DNA of 64,000 bases. It comes from Acanthochromis polyacanthus (Eukaryota > Chordata > Actinopteri > Pomacentridae). Shown piece by piece: positions 12,841 through 26,489 of this stretch. Within the stretch, counting starts at the first letter, position 1; every line of letters starts with the position of its first letter. The notes beneath the pieces are model-generated. The model made no database searches and was not told the origin of the DNA. It saw only the letters and a program-made list of their open reading frames with translations. The stretch is from positions 8,847,489 through 8,911,488 of the forward strand of contig NC_067113.1 of NCBI RefSeq assembly GCF_021347895.1, written 5' to 3'. Made by a program: the position numbers and the translations under genes.

Positions 12841-13083
12841 ATTGAAAAAAATAAATAAAAATACGACTGTCTATAAAATCATTCATTTTAAACCCGTAAG
12901 ACCCAAATATATATAAAAAAAATTGCAGAAGAATAAATTAAGCATATATATTTCTGTGTAGAAAACAAATGAACAAAAAATGTTTTAAACTAAAGTAAAT
13001 TCTATAATATTTATAATGTAATATATATAATTATATATGAGCTCAGTTATCGAAGAAAAATATCTAAAAATAAATAAAACTTA

Positions 13084-13116
<33 letters not shown>
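12841..13116. repeat. AT-rich intergenic repeat ending in (TA)n
   Basis: Degenerate copies of the 'acccaaatatata...aaattgcagaagaataaa' unit seen at 11400-11790, ending in a (TA)n run at 13088-13116 into which the Tc1 element at 13117 has inserted. No coding potential was seen. Confidence 0.6.
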
Positions 13117-13119
<3 letters not shown>

Positions 13120-14745
13120 TGCCTTGCGAAAGTATTCGGCCCCCTTGAACTTTTCAACCTTTCGCCACATTTCAGGCTTCAAACATAAAGATATAAAATT
13201 TTAATTTTTTGTCAAGAATCAACAACAATTGGGACACAATCGTGAAGTGGAATGAAATTTATTGGATATTTTATACTTTTTTAACAAATAAAAAACTGAA
13301 AAGTGGGGTGTGCAATATTATTCGGCCCCTTTACTTTCAGTGCAGCAAACTCACTCCAGAAGTTCAGTGAGGATCTCTGAATGATCCAATGTTGTCCTAA
13401 ATGACTGATGATGATAAATAGAATCCACCTGTGTGTAATCAAGTCTCCGTATAAATGCACCTGCTCTGTGATAGTCTCAGGGTTCTGTTTAAAGTGCAGA
13501 GAGCATCATGAAGACCAAGGAACACACCAGGCAGGTCCCAGATACTGTTGTGGAGAAGTTTAAAGCCGGATTTGGATACAAAAGATTTCCCAAGCTTTAA
13601 ACATCTCAAGGAGCACGGTGCAAGCAATCATATTGAAATGGAAGGAGTATCAGACCACTGCAAATCTACCAAGACCCGGCCTTCCCTCTAAACTTTGACC
13701 TGGAACAAGGAGAAGACTGATCAGAGATGCAGCCAAGAGGCCCATGATCACTCTGGATGAACTGCAGAGATCTACAGCTGAGGTGGGAGAGTCTGTCCAT
13801 AGGACAACAATCAGCCGTACACTGCACAAATCTGGCCTTTATGGAAGAGTGGCAAGAAGAAAGCCATTTCTCAATGATATCCATAAAAAGTCTCGTTTGA
13901 AGTTTGCCACAAGCCACCTGGGAGACACACCAAACATGTGGAAGAAGGTGCTCTGGTCAGATGAAACCAAAATCCAACTTTTTGGCCACAATGCAAAACG
14001 ATCTGTTTGGCGTAAAAGCAACACAGCTCATCACCCTGAACACACCATCCCCACTGTCAAACATGGTGGTGGCAGCCTCATGGTTTGGGCCTGCTTTTCT
14101 TCAGCAGGGACAGGGAAGATGGTTAAAACTGATGGGAAGATGAATGGAGCCAAATACAGGACCATTGTGGAAGAAAACCTGTTGGAGTCTGCAAAAGACC
14201 TGAGACTGGGACGGAGATTTATCTTCCAACAGGACAATGATCCAAACCATAAAGCCAAATCTACAATGGAATGGTTCACAAATAAACATATCCAGGTGTT
14301 AGAATGGCCAAGTCAAAGTCCAGACCTGAATCCAATCGAGAATCTGTGGGCAGAGCTGAAGACTGCTGTTCACAAACGCTCTCCATCCAACCTCACTGAG
14401 CTCGAGCTGTTTTGCAAGGAAGAATGGGCAAGAATTTCAGTCTCTGGATGTGCAAAACTGATAGAGACATACCCCAAGCGACTTGCAGCTGTAATTGCAG
14501 CAAAAGGTGGCGCTACAAAGTATTAATGCAAGGGGGCCGAATAATATTGCACACCCCACTTTTCAGGTTTTTATTTGTTAAAAAAGTTTAAAATATCCAA
14601 TATATTTCGTTCCACTTCACGATTGTGTCCCACTTGTTGTTGATTCTTGACAAAAAATTACAATTTTCTATCTTTATGTTTGAAGCCTGAAATGTGGCGA
14701 AAGGTTGAAAAGTTCAAGGGGGCCGAAAACTTTCACAAGGCACTG
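13117..14745 (+). mobile_element. Tc1/mariner element, long TIRs, defective
   Basis: The 1629-bp element starts cagtgccttgcgaaag and ends ctttcacaaggcactg. Terminal inverted repeats are about 213 bp each (13117-13329 and about 14531-14745). TA flanks both ends within a (TA)n microsatellite, so the exact target TA is ambiguous. The inner ends of both repeats share the ggccgaataatattgcacac motif. The internal transposase frame is broken (see 13508-14526). Confidence 0.93.
13508..14526 (+). pseudogene. Tc1-type transposase, frameshifted and interrupted
   Basis: The product would be a DD34E transposase that cuts and pastes its element at TA sites. The frame opens at ATG 13508 (MKTKEHTRQ). It loses register near 13579-13584, where a run of A is one short of the expected length, and the original frame stops at 13598-13600. 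In the corrected register an in-frame TGA stands at 13696-13698. From 13744 an uninterrupted 260-codon frame runs to the stop and keeps the whole catalytic core: WSDETK (first D), QQDND (second D) and NPIEN (E), with 34 residues between the second D and the E. The C-terminus GGATKY is typical of Tc1 proteins. The N-terminal DNA-binding region is therefore disrupted and the copy should be inactive. Confidence 0.92.
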
Positions 14746-14791
<46 letters not shown>

Positions 14792-15190
14792 AATTAGCAA
14801 AAAAAAAATACATATATATATCCATCCATCCATCCTCCATTCACCGCTTTATCCTCACTAGGGTCGCGGGGGGTGCTGAAGCCTATCCCAGCTGACTCGG
14901 GCGAAGGCAGAGGACACCCTGGACAGGTCGCCAGTCTGTCGCAGGCCTACATATACAGACAAACAATCACACTCGCATTCACATCTCCGGACATTTTAGA
15001 GTCATCAATTAACCTCAGCATATTTTTGGACTGTGGGAGGAAGCCGGAGTGCCCGGAGAAAACCCACACATGCTCAGGGAGAACATGCAAACTCCATGCA
15101 GAAAGATCCCAGGCCCACCCTGGGATTCGAACCAGGGATCTTCTTGCTGGAAGGCGAAAGTGCTAATCACTACTGCACTGAGCAGCCCAT

Positions 15191-15226
<36 letters not shown>

Positions 15227-15259
15227 GCAATTCTCTCTATATTTGGGTTTATATAAACT

Positions 15260-15309
<50 letters not shown>

Positions 15310-15480
15310 GGTTTATATAAACTCAAATATATATATATATATATTTACCCAAATGTAGAATACAAATGAGCAAAAAATGTTTTATTAAGACTTAAATTAA
15401 ATTATAGATAACAATATATATTATTTTATATATGTGTGTGTGTGTCTACATATATGAGTATATTTTTTGAAGAAAAAAGT
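14746..15480. repeat. Microsatellite-rich block: (TA)n, (GA)n and 'aactcaaatata' repeats
   Basis: (TA)n at 14746-14767 is followed by (GA)n at about 14768-14791. Further (TA)n runs lie at 15195-15225, 15264-15306 and 15327-15342, separated by a duplicated 'tttgggtttatataaactca' segment. A SINE sits at 14821-15188. The frames rich in Tyr-Ile across this block are products of (TA)n. Confidence 0.85.
14821..15188 (-). mobile_element. tRNA-derived SINE-like element, copy B
   Basis: Reverse orientation. It begins at the tccatccatcc tail, continues ctttatcctcactagggtcg, and ends with the tRNA-like head, whose B-box is read as ggttcgaatccc on the minus strand. It is one of the two longest copies in the window and aligns with copy C over its whole length. 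Confidence 0.8.
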
Positions 15481-16030
15481 CATTATACTCTGATTCCACC
15501 TTCTTAAATATAATTATTTTTCTCATTTCTTAGCTTCATTCCTCCTCTCTGGTATCAGTCTTTTGTGTTGTAAGCAAAAAATGACATTTGTTATTAGACT
15601 TTGAGAATTACTCATCGACACTTTGTACAATTATTTGACATCCTCTTAATTGATTCACTGATTAAACACCATTAAACACTAAGTACTGTGGTAATTGATT
15701 AATCAGTTTTAGTATTTTTGCAAGAAAATATTCTTAAATGGGAATGTTTTCTGATTTCTTGCCTCCTTTCTGACCGCAAAGTAAATTTCTTTGGGTTGCA
15801 GACAAAACAAGAAATTTGTCACGTTAGGCATTGGGAAACACTGATCGATATTTCTTTTACCATTTTTCTGACAATCGATTAATTGTCAACTGTTTAACAA
15901 ACACCAGTTTTTCTGAAAATAATCGGTTGACATGATGTCGACAGAAAAACTGTTTCTGTTTTCTTTTCTCCTCTATGGCAGCAAATGGAATATATTTGAG
16001 CTGTAACATTAGTTGTAGCCCTGGTAAAAA
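15480..16030. repeat. Imperfect tandem copies of a dispersed 'gattaatcgatt'-type repeat
   Basis: Two and probably three related segments start near 15515, 15750 and 15950. Each has the order tttct-tcctcct-tctgg-gcaaa-gacattt-ttgagaa/ttgggaaac-atcgat-caattat. A typical phrase in the second is ttgggaaacactgatcgata. No gene was seen here. Confidence 0.5.
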
Positions 16031-16975
16031 CAAGCACAGTTAATTCTGGAACATCAATAAAATTGGAAAAAAGGGTGCAGTTTTGTCATTGTCATAATTT
16101 CATGCCATCTAATGAAACAAATTCCATAGCAACACCAACATATTCTGAGCTTTTTCAGACTGAAGGTCAACCACCGGACTTCATGGAAATCTATCTTCTG
16201 CATGTGATCAACTAATCATCCAAAATGTAATCTGCTCTCTGTATTTTCTCAAATAATGCCTATCTACAATATTTATTTGATCGGTTTGTGGCTGCAGTTT
16301 GCACGCACCTGGGCATTTAATAGTATTAGAGTAGAATTGAACAGACACCTCCATCCCATCTAGGAGGCTGTTCACCAGAATGTTCTAAAACTGATCTTCA
16401 TCCTCTCTGTGTCTTATACAGGATGGGACAAAAGTAGGCTCACAGTTGTATTTGCTTCTCGTTTCAGATCTAATTTATCCAAACCAGTGTCCCATATCCC
16501 TTATTCACATTTTGGAAATGTTATTAAGCTATTTCTTACAATTTTGGGTTTGATTTTTATGGGTTTTTATGCATTTTTTTTTACAGGGATTATGAACAAT
16601 TTCAAACATAACTAAATCAAGAGCAAAGAAAGTGGAGACTAAAGCAGAATTGGAAGTGTAAAAACACCGAGCAGGTAAAGGCGCCTTTAACACTCCAATA
16701 AAATAAGAGTTTTTTTCAAAAATCTAAAGTGCTTACCTACTAAGTGTGAGTTTACTTTGGGCCCACACTGCACATTCATACTCGGTTGCTCTTTTTCTAC
16801 ACACCATTGCACAACATTTAACAGATCCAGATGACTGCTCCTTGATATGAGATGTGAAAATATGCTACAAAGTGCAAAATATTGACTCCACTTATTGCCT
16901 AAAACATTTCTTTGTTGCATGTACACGAAGTGATGCACCAATCAGCTCCTTTTTGTTGCATCCTTTGCATCTAAC
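16031..16975. other. Intergenic sequence with no recognised feature
   Basis: Largely unique AT-rich sequence. Open frames are short and show no domain, motif or codon pattern that I recognise. Confidence 0.5.
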
Positions 16976-17073
16976 AGAACATAAAGAACATAAAAAAATA
17001 TTTGTTTTTTTTACTTTTACTAAAAAATGCATGCAAGATACATCCCATGGACTTCAAAATTACCTTAATTATA

Positions 17074-18687
<1,614 letters not shown>

Positions 18688-18689
18688 TA

Positions 18690-18905
18690 TATTGACCCGG
18701 ACCATTTCTGAGTCATTTTGGACAATCTTTTTATCAATGTCACAAGTTTTATGTCAGCGTGGATTTTGTCTCCTTATTTTGAATCATTTTTGTGACTTTG
18801 GGATCATTTTTTAATCATTTAGGACAAATTTCATGTCATTCTGGACTAATTTTCCCTAATTATGGATCATTTTCAAGTCCTTCTGAACGGGCTAGTATAC
18901 AATTG
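18690..18905. repeat. Minisatellite core of a dispersed repeat
   Basis: Imperfect units of about 23 bp built on 'gtcattctggactaatttt' and variants, ending in ctgaacgggctagtata. This end is an approximate inverted copy of the tatattgacccggacc that starts the array. The same array in reverse orientation occupies 63640-64000. Confidence 0.7.
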
Positions 18906-19083
18906 TGTAACTTTTTGTAAACATAGTTGATATTTTAGTGACATCCAGTCATTTTTTTTATTAATAAGTGATTGTTTCCATAATAAATAATTATGGAGTT
19001 TGTAAATACATGATCATAAAGAACATAAAAAACTTTTTGTTTTATTTACTTTAAATACAAATGCATACAGGACATATCCCATT

Positions 19084-19575
19084 TATTTTATTTTATTTAA
19101 CCTTTATTTAACCAGGTAAAAGACCCATTGAGATCGAGACCTCTTTCACAAGGGTGACCTGGCCAAGAGAGGCAGCAGCAACCGTCAAAGTAACCAAAAC
19201 AGACAGACAACAATAACAACAAGCATTAAAGTATTAAATACAAGTAATTAGATACATAAAATACAGGAGTCATATTTACAAAAATCATTTAAGATTTTTG
19301 TACCTTAAAATAGAGCGGAAAGCCTCCAATGAAACAAATTTTGACAACTTCAATTTGGATTGGAGGGCATTCCAAGCAGAGGGAGCAGAGTAACTGAAAG
19401 CTTTTCTACCCATTTCAGTTCGAACACGATGAACAGAGAGATGTAAAATGTCATAACATCTTAGGGCGTAACAGCTTCTAGTTCTCTGAAGAAGAGTGCA
19501 TAAATAAGTGGGACCCACGCCAAGAAGTGCTTTGTAAACCAGAGTCATCCAGTGTGTATATCGTCTTACGTTACC
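19084..19575 (-). mobile_element. 5'-truncated LINE, 3' end of ORF2 plus 3' UTR
   Basis: On the minus strand a fragment of about 94 residues (NVRRYTHWMTLVYKALLGVG onwards) has the GRKAFSYSAPSAWNAL motif, which marks the C-terminus of many fish LINE reverse-transcriptase proteins. It ends at a stop at 19285-19287. The 3' UTR contains, as read on the plus strand, ttatttaaccaggtaaaaga and cattgagatcgagacctctt, a common fish LINE tail, and ends in a TAAAATAAA-type tail at 19084. The catalytic part is missing, so this is a dead insertion. Confidence 0.85.
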
Positions 19576-19612
19576 CGTGGACTTCAAAAGCCCCTCAACT
19601 GTATATTGACCC

Positions 19613-21395
19613 AATTCCTTACATTTATCTGCCCCTTATTAGCACCTACCTCATTTAAAAATGCTTTGTTTTCTCCTCTCAGGCTGATTAATATCATCAC
19701 TGCTCCTATATTTCTTTTAATAATCCACTGTGTCTCTCTTGAGGTTGCTGTCGTGTCTTTTGTGTTCTGTTTCATTTTGTTTTGAGTGATTCAATCCTGA
19801 AATTACAAATAGGACAAAAAAAGTTTCATTTTTGCCTTGTGTTTGTTTTTTGTCACTGTGAGAGCTTTTGCTACTATAAATGTGTCTGAAGAGGCAGCTG
19901 AACCACAGATACATTCTTTCACCTTACTCAAACGTGGAGGTCGGAGCTTTATTAGAGTAGCTGTTGTTCCACTCTCCCTTTCAGTGATGCAGTGCAGCAT
20001 TCATTCAACTTGTAGCTATTTGCATGTGTCATTCAGTACAGAGCATTTCCTGGGAAAAACTCTGCACCGCTAACAGGAAGTGATCCAGTTTTGCATTTTC
20101 TTTATTTGGAGCTGTTCGTTTGCATGACGATGAACAGCGTCGGCAGTGGAAGAGATAAACACAGGCGCCACCTACAGAAGCAGAAATGTTTCCAAGCAAG
20201 AAGTCGCCATAGCAACAGATATATTGTTTGTTTTGCAGGTGATATATGGGAAATGCGGTCCAGAATAGCACGATGATGATCTGCTGGAGACACAGCTGTG
20301 GATCACTTCCCGTCTGATCTTTTAAATGATTAAACTAAATCCTGTCTCATCACTTAGAGCGTGATAAATAAAGCACCAGCTTGACATCCATCACACTGAA
20401 CTGTTCTTACCTCTTTGTGAGTCTTACTGAATCATAACTTTCCTAAAGGGTAAATATGTTCTCTGTGACACATGACCTGTGCATGAGTTGATCATCTGCA
20501 CCACCAGGACAGCTGAATGTCCTGCTCATTTAGAAAGCACGTCGCCCTTCCGCTGTGGAAAGTTTCAGTCTTAGTTAAGACTGCATTCAGAATGGATCAT
20601 ACTGGCTTGTTTATGTCCATTATAAATACACAGTTAGTCTTAATGCTAGTGTTTTCGTCTCACATGATGCATTCTGTGTGGATGCTTGCATTTCTGATTA
20701 CCAGTAATATTAATGATAGTAATAATAATAATCTCATTACTCACTGTCTAATTACTAGCTATTATTACTTGGTGATCGAGGTTAGGACTGACCTCACATG
20801 ACTAGACTTCTGTTTGACCTGGTGTCACAGGGCCCAGTAAACCGATGTGCTCTGATTTCTAAAGTAGCAATCAGAGGTGAGAGAACCAAACAAACTGCAT
20901 CCCTGCTGGCTGTGCTCACACCTCAGAAAATACTGATCTTTGTCACTATCTGTTTAGACTCAAACAGGTTCATTATTGTGAGTATGAATGACTCAGTTCC
21001 CAGTTTCAGTGCATGTGTCCATGAACAAGATACTGCAGGAGGGTCAATACAGAATTACTGGACTTTTTGGACCATAGTAGACAGGTATCATAATTGACAT
21101 TTTTGCTGTTTTCAGACCTAAAATCAACATAGTTGCGTATACCCAAACACCACATGGCATTTTTAGAGAAGTATTCTTCTAAATATTATACATACGGTTG
21201 ATTAAAATTGAAATTGAAAGTCATTTATAAAGATATTGTAGTAAATCTATTGACTATATTAAATAACTCAGAAAGCCTTGGAGTCTGGCCAGTCTTTTCT
21301 TCAGGAGGAATTGACATCATGTGGAGCAGGTCATGTGATCTGGAATTAATACACTTCCTTGAGAGGTGTTTTTGAAATGGTGACTTAGTGGAAAG
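19613..21395. other. Intergenic sequence with no recognised gene
   Basis: Mixed unique sequence. Short open frames on both strands show no recognisable domain. A moderately GC-balanced patch at 20040-20300 looks less degenerate than its surroundings but carries no splice-bounded frame I could support. Confidence 0.5.
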
Positions 21396-21764
21396 TCCAT
21401 CCATTCATCCTCTATCCACCGCTTTATCCTCACTAGGGTCGCGGGGGGTGCTGGAGCCTATCCCAGCTGACTCGGGCGAAGGCAGGGGACACCCTGGACA
21501 GGTCACCAGTCTGTCACAGGGCTACATATACAGACAAACAATCACACTCACATTCACACCTACGGGCAATTTAGAGTTATCAATTAACCTCAGCATATTT
21601 TTGGACTGTGGGAGGAAGCCAGAGTACCTGGAGGAAACCCATGCATGCACAGGGAGAACATGCAAACTCCATGCAGAAAGATCCCAGGCCCAGGCCGGGA
21701 TTTGAACCGGGGATGTTCTTGCTGCAAGGCGAAAGTGCTAACCACTACTCCACTGTGCAGCCCC
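21396..21764 (-). mobile_element. tRNA-derived SINE-like element, copy C
   Basis: Complete reverse copy. The tail tccatccattcatcc is at the left and the tRNA-like head (ending ctccactgtgcagcccc on the plus strand) at the right. B-box-like ggttcaaatccc is on the minus strand. It aligns with copy B throughout. Confidence 0.8.
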
Positions 21765-21769
21765 AAATG

Positions 21770-22150
21770 GCTCAATGAGACACAAAATTTTCAAAAAAAA
21801 AAGAGACAAAACGACCACAAACAGACTGGTAATGACCAAAAATGACCACAGAGAGACACAAACTGACAAAGAAACACAAACTGACCAAAAAAGGCAGAAG
21901 AAAACACAAAATGACTCAATGAGACACATAATTATCATATAAAGAAACAAAATGCCAAGAGACACACAAAATAACTACAAAAATTGCAACATGACCACAA
22001 AACACCTAAAATGACAACAAACAGACTGAAAATGGCCACAAAAAGGCACAAAATGACACAAACTGGCACAAAATGACCACAAAAGACCTAAAATACCCAC
22101 AAAAGGGAATGAAAATGACCAAAAAAAGCAACAAAATGAGCACAGAGAAA
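21770..22150. repeat. Minisatellite built on 'gacacaaaatgaccacaaa'
   Basis: Many imperfect units of about 18-24 bp with the words gacacaaa, atgacc and acaaa. The composition resembles the arrays inside the hAT-type MITEs read on the opposite strand, but no MITE ends flank it here. It has no coding significance. Confidence 0.7.
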
Positions 22151-22155
22151 CAAAA

Positions 22156-22335
22156 TGACTAGTGATATCCAGTCATTTTTTATTAAGTGATTGTTTCCAT
22201 AATAAATAATTATGGAATTTGTAAAGACATGATCATAATGAACATAATAAACATTAATTTGTTTTAACTTTTAATAAAATTGTATGCAAGATATATCCCA
22301 TGCACTTCAAAAATCCTTCAATTCCACATTGACCC
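22156..22335 (+). mobile_element. Fragment of the 'gaacataaa / attgaccc' dispersed repeat
   Basis: Contains tagtgatatccagtcatttt, catgatcataatgaacataa, gatatatcccatgcacttca and cacattgacccgt in the same order as at 18930-19612, without the LINE. It serves as an empty-site reference for the nested insertions. Confidence 0.7.
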
Positions 22336-23753
22336 GTATGAATTTATTCACAGCAGACGTTTTACTGATTGAAGGAGAAGCAAAGATGTTACCAACACCA
22401 TTAAAGATGATTCAGTTCCAATCTAGTATCCCCAGAACTCACAACAATGTGACAGTGAGCGACGTGATATTTAGTTTATTTTATTACGCATATCAATCCT
22501 GTTGAATAAGTTCTAATGATGCAGAACAGCCAAAGAAGAATCAATGTCAGCAACAGTGAATAATCAGTATTTGTATGACGATAAACATAACGATAAGATG
22601 ATAAAGATGACATGAATTGCATCATTTGGATTGCAAAAACAACAAATGATGGAAACGTTTACATACCGTGTATAATATAGGCCCTATGAGGGCAATATGT
22701 TGACTGTATTTACTACAGTAGTGGTGAGAAAAACATAAGGAATGCCCGACAGAATTATGCAAACATTATATTATCATAAATGTTATAAATGTATTCTCTG
22801 AATCATCAGGTTGTCATGGTATTTTGTTCCATCCATCCAAGTATACAGGGTTACAAAACACCAGTAGTTAAATCGGTTTGCTTCATTTCCAACTATCACC
22901 AGCACAGAAACAGCTAATAGTGAATGTATTGTGCTCATCGGTTGTGTATTTATGTCCTTCTATGAGAAAATCCAGAGTTTTCTCTCCCAGTTGATGAGGG
23001 GACCACTACTTGTAGAATCCATAAGATGGCGCTAGAGACCATTAAATCCCAATTTCTCCTCTGTAGAGCTGTGACTTACCAGACAGAGACTGATTTGACA
23101 AATGACATCTACACCGTTATATTATGAAAACTACCGACTGTTTTAGGAGGTATATTTGAACCAGATAACTGCTGACTGTCACTGCTTTATGTCTTCAATA
23201 GATTTTTTTATTACATTTTGCTGTCTTTCTTTAGTCCCTCTTCACACATGTGTAAATGATATTCTTAGCACTGCTTGGGGGCTAATTGCTTGTAAGAACT
23301 AATTACAACTAATTGTTGGTGGAGTTTCTTTTCTTTTCTTTTTTTTTACTTGACCCCGTGTTAGCCATGAATGTTTAAATAATATAACCAAAGCGAAGCC
23401 AATTATGAATCATTGAATATTCTAAAATGTGTTTAAGCACTTCATTGATTTTGCATTAAATATTCAAAACATTTTGACTGTAAGGATGGTTATATTTGAC
23501 TGGTCCTATGGAGATTTTTTTTTGTTTGCTTGCATCTTAACCTTTATTTTAAATAAACCACTGAGCATTTGGTGCTAGTGGCTACAGGATCCTCTTTAAT
23601 ACTTAAAGAACAATACCTCTGATTCTCGGTAATCTGTAGTAAATGGACCGAATCTTTCATATGTAATTTCACTTTAAGTTCCTACATATTAAACACATAT
23701 AGAAGAAGAAGCAGAAATATGTTTACGATTGTTATTTTGTACAGAAATGTGTC
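22336..23753. other. Intergenic sequence with no recognised gene
   Basis: AT-rich sequence with only short frames. No splice-bounded exon, tRNA fold or element end was recognised. Confidence 0.5.
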
Positions 23754-23761
23754 CTTTAAGC

Positions 23762-24712
23762 CAGGAGTGTCAAACATGCGGCCCGTGCGCCAAAACCGGC
23801 CCTCCAGAGGGTCCAATCAAAATGTAATAAATGACAGAAAATACATTAACTTCGGATTGTAACTTAGTAAAACAATACATTTAAAATTCTAGACCATGAC
23901 AAGTTGTTTTGATCATAATGTAAAATACTAAGTTATTCATTGTTCATTTGTTGTTTTGTGTCTTTTTTTTTTTGCAATATTATGTCTGTGTTTTTTTCTT
24001 TTTTGTGAGATTTTTGTCATTAACTCATGTTTTTTGTCATTGTCTTTCTTGTTTTTGTCGTTTTGTGTTTCCATTTTGTCTTGCTTGTGTTTTTTTGGAA
24101 GATTTTTTTGTCGTTTTGTTCCTTTTTTGTCATTTTTTTGTTTCATTAGAGTCCATTTTTTGTTCTTTTGTACATTTTTTGTCTAATTTTTGGTCTCTTT
24201 TCTGTTTTGTTTCATGTTGTTTGTCTCATTTTTGTTGTTTTGTGTCTTGTTTTGTTTTTGTTTTTTGTCATTTTGTGTTTCCTTTTTGTCTCACTTGTGT
24301 TGTTTGTCCATTTTTTGTCCTGTTTTTGTTGCTTTTTTTGGCTTATTTTTTTTTCTGACTTGTCATTTTGATCACAAAGTAAAATACTAAATCATTCAGT
24401 TCCAGAAAGCTGTGACTAAACGTTGTTTCTTTGTAAACACTCTGTGATCTGGAAGTTTTAACGTATAAATCATAAACTGAGGCTGAATGTTGTTGAAATT
24501 TAAGGTTTTTTTCAGAAATGTCAGGTTGTTCATGATTTTTTGTCAAAAGATAATTCCTTAAATGTGAACATTTTCAGAACATACTTTTTTTATTTACACA
24601 AAACCAGAGGAAACATGTGGAGTTGGGGTTATTTATAGGTTGTTATGCTGGTCACTGGAGATCAAACTGGGCTGAATGTGGAACCTGAACTAAGATGAAT
24701 TTGACAGTCCTG
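23762..24712 (+). mobile_element. hAT-type MITE, copy 1, with perfect 8-bp target duplication
   Basis: Starts caggagtgtcaaacatgcgg and ends gatgaatttgacagtcctg, inverted ends of about 14 bp. The 8-bp direct repeat ctttaagc flanks it at 23754-23761 and 24713-24720, diagnostic of the hAT superfamily. There is no transposase. An internal minisatellite at about 23945-24360 has imperfect units built on tttttgtcgttttgtgtc. Confidence 0.92.
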
Positions 24713-25020
24713 CTTTAAGCTGCATGATTTTTCCTCAGTGTTTCTTCTAAAGATTTTATTGCAGAACTGATAAATGTGACACCTCTGAAATCACATGCAA
24801 CATATTGTGATTTTCACAGGGTGACTGGGTGTTTCCTGCTGTGCTGTTAGTTGTGATAAAGAGACAAATCAATTCGAAACATCCTAATGAATACTGTTAA
24901 AGGACCGTCTGTAGGTTTTATGCTCTGATACTCTCTTATAAACTAACTCAGCGTCGTCTGCGTGTGCGTAAGTTCTTCGTACACAGAGATATGTTTGAAC
25001 AGATATGACCCGTGTGAAAC
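24713..25020. other. Intergenic sequence with no recognised feature
   Basis: Unique AT-rich sequence between the hAT MITE and the possible sobp poly(A) signal. Nothing was recognised in it. Confidence 0.4.
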
Positions 25021-26252
25021 AGAGTTGTGTGTGCCTCTTATTTATTTGTCTTCATGGGCAATTCACTGAATAAAACAAATACTGTTACAACACAAAAAAG
25101 GATTATTTCCAAAGCAATTTTGGCCACATGTTATGTACATGTTACAACGTCATAATAAAAAGAGCTCCTCACTGTTTTCTCCGTTTTAATAATTAAAAAA
25201 GCATTTCACTGTTCACCAGCCATTTACATTGGAATTGAATGCTCAAGTCAAACCACCTTCACTTTTTTTTTATTATTTGCAAATGCAAAACTTCTCAACA
25301 ATAAATAATACTATAAAATGTACACAAAAAGATTGACAGTCCACCACGAGTTAAAACGTTGAACAGATTGGATGTTTAGGAACAAGGAACTTGGGAGGAG
25401 GGTTTTCTTCTTAGCAAAAATGTGACGGTCCATACAAGTTACAGAAAATGCTGATCATCTATACATTGACACTAGCAAGATAACAAAGTTGTTGTTTCTG
25501 GTATATTTCTTTTTGTACAAAGAAGGGAGAGTCTTCTTTACAAGCGAGCATCATTGTCTTAACTGTAGAGATTATACAAGCAAGAGTTAAGGCAACTTCT
25601 CTGTTGTTTTTGAAAAGTAACATGAAGTCGTATCATGTTTTTATTCTGTCTGTGGACCACTCGTTTCTATTAGGTTTGGAGTTAGTTGTCATTGCATAAT
25701 TCAGGCTGTTGACCAGGCCTGGAGTCCATCATCACAAAAAAAGGAATGCTGGAGATTTGTCACGAGTCTGGTTGCCATCACAACGACTGATTCTGTGGTC
25801 CAGGATTTCCACATGAGCGTTATTCTTTCATACCTTCAGTACCTGCCTCAGCCGGGGACAGTAGACTGCTAGTAACGCCAACACAGCATGGTGCAGATTG
25901 GAAACGGACATAATTGGGCACGTTGTCGTCGTCTGAGTGTGTCTGCATGTGTGTGTGCAAAGGTGTCAAGCAGGAGAAAAAGCAGACATGACAACGGATT
26001 GTGGTTAGTTCCTCATTAAAATCAAGCCCTCTCAACCTTTTTAATCAGCCTGAAACTTGTGGTTTGGGAGAGCGACCTACTTAGAGAAAGTCTGGGAGAT
26101 CAGCTACTAGTTGGGCTAAATAAAAAAAAAAAAATAGCAAATTTGGCCTGATGGTGGCACCAGAAGAAAGGTCAAGAAAAGGTCAACAAAACAATTAGCA
26201 TTTCTTCTCCAGGAAGGGATTTTAAAAGAATAATTTAACATTTGGGGGAAAT

Positions 26253-26489
26253 GCTAAATGGCTTTCTTGCAGCAGTGTGCAGTTTGCATGTTCTCCCTGT
26301 GTCTGGGTGGGTTTTCTCTGGTGCTTCCTCAGACCAAGGACAAGGTTGATTAGTGATTCTAAACAGGCTGTAGTTGTGAGTGTGCATGCTATTTGTCTCT
26401 TTGTGTTGCTACAGATGGACTGGTGACCTGTCCAGAGATCATCCTGTCTCTTATATAGATCCATATAGGTTATGGATTGATGGATGGAC
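26253..26489 (+). mobile_element. Degenerate tRNA-derived SINE-like element, copy E
   Basis: Retains gcagtttgcatgttctccct, tgggtgggttttctct, gatggactggtgacctgtcc and a terminal gattgatggatgga in family order, with much divergence. The tRNA-like head is largely lost. Confidence 0.6.

Noticed and set aside
23948..24371. Hydrophobic Phe/Leu/Cys/Val-rich frames that look like membrane proteins, also at 38614, 46981 and 58657
   Set aside because: All fall in the minisatellite of hAT-type MITEs, whose ttttgtc units translate to such residues. The same bogus product recurs in each copy.
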